A stretch of DNA of 64,000 nucleotides from Clavelina lepadiformis. Its lineage: Eukaryota > Chordata > Ascidiacea > Aplousobranchia > Clavelinidae. Where the stretch lies: NCBI RefSeq assembly GCF_947623445.1, contig NC_135242.1, forward strand, positions 3,348,001 through 3,412,000, in the 5' to 3' direction. Of the stretch, positions 51,006 through 64,000 are shown in pieces (within the stretch, counting starts at the first letter, position 1; the number at the start of each line of letters is the position of its first letter). Both the position numbers and the translations under genes were made by a program. The notes beneath the pieces were generated by a model. It did not search any database, was not told where the DNA came from, and saw nothing but the letters and a program-made list of their open reading frames with translations.

Positions 51006-52396
51006 CACATGGTTTTTCGCTTCCACACCAGACAAGAGAAGATGTCGTAATTTAGACAGTCGACAATGTAGGTCATGCAACAGGAATTATCACTTACTGG
51101 TTTCCAATTATTATGAAAGAAAACTAATTTAAATGTAGCGAGTTTTAAGCTTCTGCTGCGGCAAAAAGGAGTTTACCTAATCAAATGGGTTAGGCCTATC
51201 ACTTACCAGGCAAACATAAACATATCGTCTTTTGCATCTGCCGTTTGGTACGGTATGTAGGCTAGGCCTGCCGAGCCTACCACGCCTTACAGTAGGGTGC
51301 TCGATAGAGTAGGCTTAGGACTAATGTGTATATCGGTATGTCATTGGACATCGGTATCAACAGCGTAGTCCAAAAGACATAAGAGTCCGTAAGACCAGGT
51401 CTTATGATCTAAGTTAGCCTAACAGAGAGTTTGATTTGGGTTGTTCCGTTCATTTGTGAACGTTACAAGTTTGCTGCTGGATAGCAGTGGTGTATATACA
51501 TGTTACGTTAGCATGCTTAAGCATTTTGTGTTTTCCTCGCTTTAAATAATAAACATTGTTTGAAGTTGATTCTTTCATTATTGTGGTTACAGGGAAGCAG
51601 GCCAGGTCTAATGCAGAAGTGTGTTTCCACAGAATGCCTTTGCATACTAGACCCCAGCAACTCAAATTATGACATAATCTTTAATTGTTTAATGCATTTA
51701 AAATTTTTAATGAAGATTCACTGGAACTGGTAAAGCTGCTTAAGTATGACAGCTTAGCTAAAATTTTAAACTGTAAAAGAAGTCGCGTTACAGAATTTTT
51801 ACTAGGCTATGACATTATTAACTAGGCTTTTAATTGTTAACTAGACTTTAGTTATCAGAATAGTTGAAAAATAGTTACATAAAGCTCAGCCACTGTGGTA
51901 TCTAAGTATTGTGCAATATATTTTTATATAGCCGGGGTGCTATTGGCAGTGTTGCTGTTAAAAAAAAACAAATTAATGATGTCGTAAGTAGACCTGTATT
52001 ATATAAAAGCTCGTATAACATAACTGCAAAATAATCTTTTATTGTAATTAATTAATTAACTAATTATCTCTTATTGTTCTATTGTAATTAATCTTTTATG
52101 ATAATTGTCTTATGCAGTTTTTCTCACAAACAACTTGTTTCCCAATGGCTTCAAAAGTCTCAACTATTAAGAAAAGTTAATTAAGATGTCATATTTCAGA
52201 TTGAAGTTACTCATTGGAAGTTATAGCCAAATTAAAATTTATAAAATAATTACAGTATCCATACCTATTACTGGGTTTCAATATATTCAATGTTAAATCA
52301 TAAAATTTTAGAGGGAAACATTGTTGTTATTGAGTAATACAAAGAGCATAGCAAGAATGAAATTTTGAGCGTTTTTCTAAAACAGTTATCATACAG

Positions 52397-52570
52397 ATGG
52401 ATTTTGGACGCAAAAAAAAGGCTTCCTCAAGTGGCGAAAATGCCAAAATTTTAGGAGCCCCCTTTTTACAGACCAGTCACGTTGGAAAACTATTTCTTAG
52501 TTTTGTATCACTTCTTAAATACTTTTATGTATACATATGTTTCCCAAACTATAAAAAAATCTGTAAGTAA
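52397..52570 (+). CDS. 57-residue open frame of unknown status upstream of RCC1
   Basis: The frame starts MDFGRKKKASSSGENAKILG and ends in a hydrophobic, Tyr/Phe-rich stretch before a TAA. The N-terminal half has coding-like composition, but no homologue is recognised. It lies 216 bases before the RCC1 start on the same strand and is out of any demonstrated splice connection. It may be chance or an upstream reading frame. Confidence 0.2.
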   Translation: MDFGRKKKASSSGENAKILGAPFLQTSHVGKLFLSFVSLLKYFYVYICFPNYKKICK

Positions 52571-52785
52571 GGCTGTTCATTTCTGTTTTCGGTTGATTTT
52601 GTATGGAATGACTTGGGCATTGTATCTATTCTGGAGTATTATAATTATTCTATTTAGATATATGATGTATAATTTAGCAAGCTGTAAAGAAAACACTTGA
52701 TATTAGGTGGTAAAAAACGCTGATGATAAAAACAAATAATAACAAAAACCATACAATTTTCTGACTGCAAGATTCTGTTTTTGCA

Positions 52786-55700
52786 ATGGTTTCTCAACGC
52801 AAAGGAGTAAAAAACAATATTCAGAAGATGTCAAAAAGCTCAAAAGCTTCAGTCAAAGGAAAGCAGAAAAATGTACCAGGTTTGTTTATTTTATGATTTA
52901 ATATTGCCATGACCAAATAAGCTACTACTCAGTGAAGTTAGGTTAGGTTATCGTTACTATCGATTAACTAACTAATAACTGGATAGTCTGCGAGAGATTT
53001 GCTCATGTTTTTTGTTGAATATTTTGTGCCAGAAAAAGTTTCTGAGCATTTTTAAAGCTGTTGATAATTTTCAGATAAAAATTCTTCAAACTCTCGAAAG
53101 CGAGTTTTGGACTCTTCATCAAAAGAAGAAACCAACAAAAAGCCCCGACTAGAAGGTTTAAAAATATTTATGCTTGCATCTGTTCAATCCTATATAATTT
53201 GATTTCTGTTGATATAATAACTTATTTTTCAGCATTTGATAAATTTGAAAATAGGCCATGCGGCGTCGTCATGACACTTGGTCAGGGTGACACTGGTCAA
53301 TTAGGTCTCGGAGAAGATATCATGTCTCGGAAAAAACCAGCAATAGTGAAGGATTTATCAACCCAAAAAATGACACTAGTTGCCGCTGGGGCCATGCACA
53401 CTGTTTGTCTTTCATCACAGAGCAAGGTTTACATATTTGACCAGAATTTGGCCGATAAAATGCCCTACAACAGAGTTGTAATACATTAAGTCATTGATGT
53501 GACTCGAGTCATATTTTTCATCACTTGTCTTGACTATACTCAGTTGTTCGAAATGACTCCAACCAAGTTATGGTACATCTAGGTGATAAAATTACATATT
53601 TTTAGAACAAAATTACTTTTCTGAATCGATAAGTACTGGTGTAAACGGAACTAACTTTGAAGAACGTAACATGCTTAATGCAAACCTCTAATCAGCAAAC
53701 ATAAAACTAACAATTGACTCTGCCAAGGATTTTTGAGTCAAGTCAAACTGCTGTTTGACCCAAGGCAGAAAGCAATGACTTTGTTACAACTCTGCCGGGC
53801 ATCTTGTACAGTAGACCAGCGAAATGTTACACACACCTATGTTTGTTACTCGTCTTAGAATGATTAATTTATTTTGTCCTTCTTACAGCTGTACTCTTTT
53901 GGATGTAATGATGAGTTTGCACTTGGACGTATAACTGATGAAGAAGACAATTCGGAATATAACCCGGGACAAATCGGTAAATTTTCAGCACCAACTATTC
54001 AGCCGGTTTACTTATAATCTCACTCGCCGAGTGCTAGTGTTGAAATGTACTGAAACAAATGTTAAACATTTCAAGTAACAAATGATGTACATGTCCATCT
54101 CTTTTTAGAGGGCCCGCTTGCTGGTAAAGTCATCGTTCAAGTCACAGCAGGTGACAGTCACACCACGTCACTGACCAGCTCTGGAGAAGCGTTCATCTGG
54201 GGCACATTTAGGGTAAAATTATTCAGTGTGTTATTTAGGGTGTAATATAATTTGTCTCTTTACTGCTCGGTGGTTTAAATGGGACTACTTACAAATATAC
54301 ACGCAACTACACAAGAGGTGGCAAATTTTTGATAATTCTGTATCTTGCAGTAGATTATTTTATCATTTGCGATTAAAACGCGGGAGACTGTGTTACTTTT
54401 AGTTTTCCTTTCCACCTTTGTGGAACAAACCTACAGTGAAAAACTATCCTATAAAAAATAAATTTTCAAACTTAGATGAATTGGTTTTATAAGGTCAATA
54501 ATTAAAATAATAGGCTACAGTATAACTTAAATCCAGTTTTTGTTTAATCACAGGACAGTCACGGTAGGATCGGACTTCTTAAAGAAGGAGACGCTTGTAG
54601 CTGTCCCACTTACCTTGACATGCTGAAGGAACCAATCATCAACATTTCCTCCGGTACAGATCACATTGCGCTGGTATCAATCAGCGGAAAGGTAAATAAA
54701 AAATTTGACAAGCTTCTATTGCACAACAGACGATTTCATCAAATCTTTCTCTAAGTGAAATATGTTTAAGAAAATTTAAGATTATCGTGAAATATGTTTC
54801 TGCCGTTCTAGGTGTACACGATGGGATGCAGTGAGCAAGGACAATTAGGACGAGTGGCTCGTTATTTTGCAAATCGACGGGAGCAAAGAAGGAAAATGAA
54901 TGTGGAAGGTAAAGAACTTCTTACCGCATTAAACTCGATAGTAATATAACATACAGTGAATATATCAACATAGTTTGAGGCTTTGAGCGACTGAGCGTGC
55001 ACAGAAACACTGTTTCTGGACATCTGTGTGACACTGGTCTTTCTTCTAGATTGCGAAGTTCAGGAAGAAAACACTGAGAAGAAAACAGGTTAAGAAATGC
55101 TTTCTAGTCATTATACTAAGTGCAGTTGTGTGTGTGGTACTTACAACAACAGCTACAGATACAAGACCAGTTAATAGACAATTTTGTGAAAAACAACTGA
55201 AACAGCAGAAGTTTACTGCATGAAGACAGACTAAATACTAAGCCAAGCTACTACGAACAGTTACTCACTCAGTAGAAAAGAACTTGCGTAGTATTCAGTA
55301 AAATCTGTTCTCGTGTATTTGCTGCAGAGACATTGCTACTATGTAAAGTGCCCTTTAAAACACCATAGATATTGTGAATTTTACATTATGCCTGCCTTAT
55401 GTTGCAGGACAGCTTCTTGTTCCTCAAAAAGTTACCATTCCGAGATCCAAGAATGCTACAATGAAACCTGTGATCGTAAAAGTATTTTGCGGTTCATACA
55501 CCACGTGGGCGTTATCTGCAGAGGGGGAAGTTTTTGGCTGGGGCCTGAACAACTTCAACCAACTTGGTGAGCGACCATTTTAGATCATCACTTTGATTTG
55601 ATTTGCCAGTTGTTTTTTGACTGGTCAAAACCTTATATGGGTTCTTTGCGCAGGTTTTCCGGACAACGAAGACAGGTTTCGTCCACAGTCTGTCCCTTCT

Positions 55701-56454
55701 CTCACTGCCCTGGGTGTGAAATTCATCTCTGGGGGGCAGCACCACACCCTTATACTTGATAAGAAAGGTTTGTTTGGTGAAGCCTATTTTACGCTATTGT
55801 AATCGTTCACCCATGCTCTATCAACTTAACCAATAAACTTCTTTGCTTAGCCGATTAAGGTGATAGTGAGATTTTTTGCTTTACAGGCCAAGTATTTGTC
55901 TTGGGTCGCGGTGAATACGGCAGGTTGGGTTTGGGTGAAGACATGAAGCAGGCAAATGAGCCGATGCAAATTCCATCTCTAAAAAACATCGACTCTATAA
56001 CTGCCGGTGTGGCCAACTCCTTTGCGGTTGATAAAGACGGTAGGGGATTTAAAGCATTTAAATTTGTGCTTAATTTCCTCAACTGCTATTTATGACCACA
56101 CTTCAATATCTTTATTATTGCCTAGCTCATTTTTTTTTAAACTTCTTAAATTTTTAAAATTTTTTTTTAAATTAAAGAACCACACGACTGTGGTTTAAAA
56201 ATGGCAAAACCACAATTTTTACACGAAAATTGACAAAAGTCTAAATTATGTTCCCAGGGAACGGTTACGGGTGGGGCTTCGGTGAGAATCTACAACTGAC
56301 CACAGGAAACGAAGACGACGAGTGGACGCCTGTACCGCTGGTTGGAAAAAATCTTGAAGAACGTAGAGTGGTTGAAGTGTCCGCCGGAGGGCAGCATACT
56401 GCGTTACTAGCAACCGATCAAGAAGATTCTGACAAAGATGGAGGCAGGACTTGA
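52786..56454 (+). CDS. RCC1: regulator of chromosome condensation RCC1, 12 exons, 485 aa
   Basis: Chromatin-bound guanine-nucleotide exchange factor for Ran, a seven-bladed propeller. Exons: 52786-52879, 53075-53155, 53233-53426, 53889-53976, 54109-54212, 54554-54691, 54812-54908, 55050-55088, 55408-55566, 55654-55767, 55887-56039, 56258-56454; in frame, all GT-AG. The tail of about 60 residues is Lys/Ser-rich and basic (KRVLDSSSKEETNKKPRL), as expected for DNA and importin binding. Blade repeats are clear: LGQGDTGQLGLGED, LYSFGCNDEFALGR, GDSHTTSLTSSGEAFIWGTF, VYTMGCSEQGQLGR, WGLNNFNQLG, GGQHHTLILD, LGRGEYGRLGLGED and GGQHTALLA. It is longer than human RCC1 (421 aa) through its N-terminus and an acidic insert encoded by the 39-base exon 8. 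Downstream it converges on TDH. Confidence 0.95.
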
Positions 56455-58711
56455 ATTGATTTCTTAGAATCAAGCGTTTTAATTTTGTAATGCTTTTATA
56501 ACGAACCTTTAGCAGGTTGATTTACAATTCGAGTAATTCAAATTTATGCAAAATATCTTAGAGAATCATTTCTCTTATTTTCTACGAATATAACCTATTA
56601 ACGGTGGTTTTTTAACTCTGTCATTTGTATATCTTCTCCCGTTTAATTCCTAAACCCCTTATCACTTTCATTGTAAGTTGGAACGTTTTCAAACACACAA
56701 GCACAAATGTAAGCTTGTAGTGTTGTGTGCAATCTATGAGGACCAAACATGCTCATAACGTGTTAAAATCCAGGTAAAAAGTAGTGCGAATTAACGATTA
56801 AAGAATGCGCATATTTTTCTGGAAATGTTTTAATAATTTTCGTAAAACTAGTTAATGGTCATCTAAACTATTTATTGTCATAACACTGCCATTTGATTTT
56901 TGTAACTTTACGAACAGTTGGGCGACCGCGTCAAGCTGAGTTGCGAGCTTAGAGAAATTTTCAACTCAGTTCTTTGCTCTTTTACCAATAAAAGCCTGGA
57001 AAAGATTTCCGTGACGTGTCGGTGCTACCCCACGTTGGAGCAAATAAGCAATAAATTGTCTGGATTGATACTAGAAACGATAGAATTGACAGTAACGATA
57101 GAACCCAGCTTGACAGTAATCGAAAATATGGGCAGCATTCTCCCAAAACTGACGTACATTTGAAAAGAACTATATGCATCAGTTACGTAATGGAAAGGTC
57201 GAAATCGAATACGAAAGAGCGTCAGACATTAGGTTGTGCAAACATCAACGCTGTAATTTAGAACCACCCACCATCGCACTGAAAACTGTTGAAATTGAAG
57301 AGTTAAAAAGTCACTTTATCAAATTAGTTAATCTTTGGAAAATAACACGAAATTAATGAAAAAAGAGTTAAAATATTTGAATCGATTTTGCTTTAAAAAT
57401 AGTCGCTAGAATTTGATTCTTATGCACTCAAAATTTTTTGTGTTGAGTGAAACCTCAATTCACTCACAAACCTCAGTCATCGACACGAAAAACAGTCCGA
57501 GCTATTATGAGAAGTCTCTTGAACTGACGATCATATTAGTGTGTGGCAAAAATGTGGTGATAATATTGGACTTATCGTCCCAAACTACTACAAAGAACCA
57601 TATGAAAGTGTTACTCAATCTATTCGTTATAATTGTGCCGTAGAACAACGCTGAAGCGAATTCGAAGGATGATTCAGCTTGAAGGGTGCAGAATAATGAT
57701 CACCTGATTAGAATGGGCAAGCTAATTTATAAATATGACAGACATTGAATATCAGATGGCATTGTAGCTAGCGTTTTTAAAAATCGAGAAGGTTTGAATT
57801 GGTTTTCATTGCGATCGTCAAATTTAGTCTGTAATTTCCGACAATGTCTAATCAGATATATGCTAAGTAGCCTACAGTTACCATTGTAAGTAGAGTTGTA
57901 GGTGTAGCAGGAAACAACGAGACGTTTTATTTACAGAAAAAAGTTTTTTTGTACCCAATTATATGATGTCCCTCAACATACCAACATACGCGATTATATA
58001 AATTAATGAGAAAAATCAAATACATGATAATGGGCGAACCGAGTTGACCCCATTCATAATAACCACATGAACCATCCCATTAATTATTATAAAAAGCTTA
58101 TTAGAAATACGAAATATCTACAAGTCTACTTTGTTTTTCATTAAGCAGAAAAGAAGTGCATTTGACGACATAAAATAGATCTTTTAAGCTTTGTTTTTTT
58201 AGACGCATTGGTTAGGATGGAAAAATATGTATAGATCCGTTTTTTACTTGGAGTTAAATTAAAGTAACATTAAATTACTGTAAAAGAGCATGTCCCGATC
58301 AAGTCAAGTTCACAAGAACGTAATACAGAAACTAAGCAAAATATATTTCAATAGTTCAAACACACGAGAAAGTAGTGACAGCTTTTATGAATGAATTTTG
58401 AATTATGATGTTTTTGAATTAACCGATTTAAGTAGCTTTCATATCTGAGAACTCGACAACTACTGCCATGACACCGTCTATATCATCATGTGCGCGTTTC
58501 TGACAGCCTTTGCATTAGCGTCGGTTTCATCACGAGTTAGGCTACTGAATTTTAATTTTTGTTAAGACAGTTATAAAGCATGTGAAGTTTCAAATAAAAA
58601 TGCTTTCATTTAGAAAAGCTGTTATATTCCAAGTCAGTAATGCTATGAAGATTTTGTGTGTCTCGAATTCCTAATTGTTTTGCACAACTGCTGGGCAGCC
58701 TACTTTCCTTC
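56455..58711. other. convergent region between RCC1 and TDH
   Basis: About 2.3 kb containing both 3' flanks. Frames at 56918-57163, 57174-57356 and 57413-57643 (+) are short and unrelated to known domains. Nothing further was recognised. Confidence 0.4.
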
Positions 58712-61074
<2,363 letters not shown>

Positions 61075-63235
61075 CTTTAATATTCTAAATTTAAATCTTC
61101 CTTATAAAATTTGAAATTTTTCTGCAGAAATGGTGAATGGAAATGAATCCTCAGGGTTACATAAATACATCCTACAGAACTGTCATTAGAACTTTTTGGT
61201 ACAGTTTGCAATAAGCTTTTGTTTTACTATGTTTATTCTTCCTTCTCGGCTTGTCTGACCAGCTACTTGTATTTCTTAGTAACCTTTCCGCTTTTAGACA
61301 GAGCATAGATCATCCCACTAACTGATATCATATTTGTTGTCACGATGCAACTTCCGTGACGTAAGCAAAATGACCAGCGGATAAACCCGTCATATCAAAG
61401 CGTCTTGTTCATGCATTTTTCACGTAAACCTTTCGTTTATGAGTACTACACTCATAAACAGAATATGTGAAGATGTATGGAACACAGAAGGACTTGAAGT
61501 CACACCTATGATATTCCCTTTAGCATAAAAGATCTAGTTTGAATTTTGCTTTTCATTCATAACAGCTATATCATAATTTCTTAAAAAGTCGGACATCTCT
61601 AATGAATTAGTATTGACACCACCTGACAATATATGATCTAGGTCGATCGTATTTCTTATTGTTTCGTGTCATAAATTCCAGTATCACATTGCAAACTCTG
61701 TCTGGTTTTTAATTTATACAATAACGCGTCATCGCTCGGGCTCAGCCAATCAGAGAGCTCCATTTGACATACACGCCCAATTTTTTACCACTCAGCGTTC
61801 AAATAGGGCAAAAGTCTGTACATTTTCAAACAGGTTTAGGTTTTTCTTTAATGCGATGAGCTTTTAAACTTGATAATTTCCACTCAAAACTTTGTCTTCT
61901 TAATCACGACGCAAAATTTTACTTCATTAGTTTTGCGCTGATTCTGGTGTCATCACGCGTATAGTTATAAACTAAATTTCGGCTCTGCACTGATCCAATA
62001 GTTTACATTTAACAACTTCCGTTGTATTACTTCCTTTTTTAAATATCGTTTCTTGGTGCCAAATGCAAAGTAATAAAATTGCTCACTGAATAATTTGTAC
62101 ACCTTACGGCATCTATTAATCGCTTCAATTGTATAGATATCATGCCACGTGGTTTCAATATTACAAACTGTAGCAGCCGATGGCGAAATTTCAACCTAGA
62201 TAAGATCTTTCAGGGTTTATAGTTTAGTTTAATTTAATCATGGTAGATAAAGAGCAGACCGCTGAAAAGTTGTTGAGCTTTTCCTCTTGTTCTGTTTATC
62301 ATGTTGAGAGTCAAAATAGCCGAAGGCAAATCAGATAAAATTGAATCATAACGAACAGTTGAGGCAGACTTGTACAGTGCAAATTGAGCATTGCAAATGT
62401 ATATTTAAGCATCAGGTTCTTGAAACATGTTTGCCAGTCGTTTTTGCATCCTGTCAACATCGGAAGTTTTTTGAAAATGTAGGCTACTAATTTATAAAAT
62501 CCAAATTTTCTTCATTACTTTTTACTTGGCCAATTCGTGTTTTCTGTTGTGTTTTTCTTAAAATATATCTGACACACGCAGAGCGCATAAGTAATTTAAA
62601 CAACATTGCTCACTATATCAAAAGTATTAATTGCCGATACAATTTTACTTCAGCAAATCGTATACCTAAAAAATCTGATTTGTTTTGATTTTGGTGATTT
62701 TGTGGCGTTAGTTACTTTTTTACTGTCGGTGCCTTTTCATGGGATTAAACAACACGCTGCCATTTTTTCAATCACGATTTTAGCAGGTTCTTATGAGGAA
62801 TGAGAAAAATAAACAAACATTATTTCCACTCGAACATTTTACAATATTATTTAAAAACAATCTTTATATAAACTTTGGTAGACACCAATGCGAGAATGAA
62901 GTTCACATTTGAAGCAGTATTAGACATGAAATGACGTCATCAGTTCTGTAAATTGTCGAACTTTAGCAATGCATGCATGGAATGAATACAAGAGCCAAAA
63001 CAGTAGAAAGCATTTTATTAATCAAACGTTTTAATCGATACTACAAATATTTTCAATCTACAAACTGGATGCATTATAGCTATGACTTATGAGCAGCTAT
63101 GTACACAGTTTTCTGTATGTGAAGCACGGCCGTACCAAACACACAAAATTTGCGTATTTATTAACATTGAACAAAAAGCTATTTTTGGAATACTAGGCAC
63201 GCTTCGTGACCAATAAGGGTCCAAAACATGGCATT
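61075..63235. other. spacer between TDH and the partial gene at the right edge
   Basis: About 2.2 kb; it should contain the TDH promoter and the 3' flank of the next gene. A palindromic TGACGTCA occurs at 62932-62939. No gene was recognised. Confidence 0.4.
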
Positions 63236-64000
63236 TCAAGCGAGAGAGTGTGCAGATCTACCGGCCGTCTCCAGCCAACGCAGAATATAGGAATGTTTTC
63301 TTCTGTAATTGGGTGTCATGTTACGCACCAAAGGTAAACCGATTTGATCAGTAAATCTCACACGTTTCTGTGACGACACTTCGTCGTCATAATCGTTGTT
63401 TGATTTTTCATTGCTTTGAATATTTTGTAACCGAGACCGGTTTTGTTCTCTAATTATAACCCGGCCTGAAACTGGAAGCACCCGCAGCACTGGCGCCATC
63501 TTACGGGCGATCACATTCATGTCGTTTCTTCTCGGTCCGAAATATGACTCGAGTTGAGCGCGATAATTTCTTAGGTTCTCGGACTTAATTTTTGACGGTT
63601 GTCTGACTTGCCCAACTGGGGGCGTTGGAGGTTTGAAGCTTAACTTTTTTTCAAAGAGGGATTTTGCTGATGACAATTTGTAAAGCCCTCTGCTCCCTGG
63701 TGTAGTGTTTTTGCTATGATTATAATAAAATCTAGGTGACTTTGATGCCGGCAGGCTTCTATGCGTCACAGGCGGTGTTGGTGACGTCAAAGTTGAATCC
63801 ATGACGTTATCACTTGTGACGAAGGTTGCCACTGACGCAAACCCGCGATCAGCTTCGATAAACTTAGGCAGGGATGGTATGCTCACGTCTGACCTCTGAC
63901 GGCCATTTTTAAGCGAACGAACTCCGCTTTTGCTCGGTGTCAGGCATAACAGTTGCTGTGTCGTGCTCACCACTGCTGGGTGAGCGTGATTGTAAAGGCG
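63236..64000 (-). CDS. C-terminal 254 residues of an unrecognised protein with PP1-docking-like motifs (5' end outside window)
   Basis: The frame is open to the window edge, so this is the 3' part of a gene. No ATG start is visible: the apparent start near 63973 is a GTG inside the open frame. The product is basic and low in structure, with Pro-rich PTPPV motifs twice. Near the C-terminus stands SSQKRVRFTDQIGLPLV (coded near 63340-63370), a textbook RVxF docking site for protein phosphatase 1. The following GLPLV resembles the FADxxGLxL stretch of glycogen-targeting PPP1R3 proteins, but no CBM21 domain follows. A second weaker match, EKKLSFKPP, lies upstream. The folded-looking segment around YFGPRRNDMNVIARKMAPVL is unknown to me. 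Confidence 0.7.
   Translation of the reverse strand, partial: RLYNHAHPAVVSTTQQLLCLTPSKSGVRSLKNGRQRSDVSIPSLPKFIEADRGFASVATFVTSDNVMDSTLTSPTPPVTHRSLPASKSPRFYYNHSKNTTPGSRGLYKLSSAKSLFEKKLSFKPPTPPVGQVRQPSKIKSENLRNYRAQLESYFGPRRNDMNVIARKMAPVLRVLPVSGRVIIREQNRSRLQNIQSNEKSNNDYDDEVSSQKRVRFTDQIGLPLVRNMTPNYRRKHSYILRWLETAGRSAHSLA

Larger units (their letters stand above)
43140..52785. other. gene-poor region of about 9.6 kb
   Basis: No convincing gene on either strand. Short frames (for example 45649-45885, 49306-49798 and 50219-50473, all +) have no signal peptide, domain or linked splice partners that I recognise. It contains the GGGAT-rich inverted-repeat element (43573-43939), two copies of a 26-bp CRE-containing repeat (near 47392 and 50979), TA-rich tracts near 44190, and presumably the mucin and RCC1 promoters. 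Confidence 0.45.

Noticed and set aside
63971-63973. Apparent start of the right-edge gene
   Set aside because: It is a GTG inside a frame that stays open to the window edge, so the real start lies outside the window.

Overview
This window looks like nuclear DNA of an invertebrate deuterostome, most likely an ascidian tunicate of the Ciona type. The evidence is AT-rich sequence, short GT-AG introns of roughly 100-900 bp, vertebrate-like proteins, and an apparently intact L-threonine dehydrogenase gene. The species call is inference. All coding models were built by eye from translated exons and splice sites; splice coordinates may be off by one base.

Layout. 990-1714 (-): a two-exon gene for a 94-residue secreted protein of unknown function. 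4379-6896 (-): BPNT2, the Golgi PAP phosphatase, six exons. 9176-9979 (+): RRP7A, a ribosome-biogenesis factor with a single coding exon. 11645-31634 (-): three tandem Src-family tyrosine kinase genes, here called A, B and C, each with 12 coding exons and matching intron positions. 33218-37447 (-): IFT52, 12 exons, a ciliary transport protein. 40443-43136 (-): a Thr/Ser-rich mucin-like protein with a 16-unit coding minisatellite and a GPI-anchor-like tail. 43140-52785: a gene-poor stretch of almost 10 kb. 52786-56454 (+): RCC1, 12 exons. 58712-61074 (-): TDH, 8 exons. 63236-64000 (-): 3' part of an unrecognised gene whose product carries PP1-docking-like motifs; it runs off the window.

The genes do not form one pathway. 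The only functional cluster is the kinase triplet, which arose by tandem duplication. Copies B and C share a Cys-rich N-terminus, and copy A has a Lys-rich N-terminus; none of the three begins Met-Gly. Several non-autonomous DNA transposons are visible. One 719-bp element has identical 37-bp inverted ends and an exact 8-bp target duplication, and sits just upstream of RRP7A. A 614-bp pogo/Tigger-like element lies in an intron of kinase B. A degraded 453-bp hAT-like element lies at 3536-3988. No retrovirus-like element, CRISPR array or complete tRNA gene was recognised.
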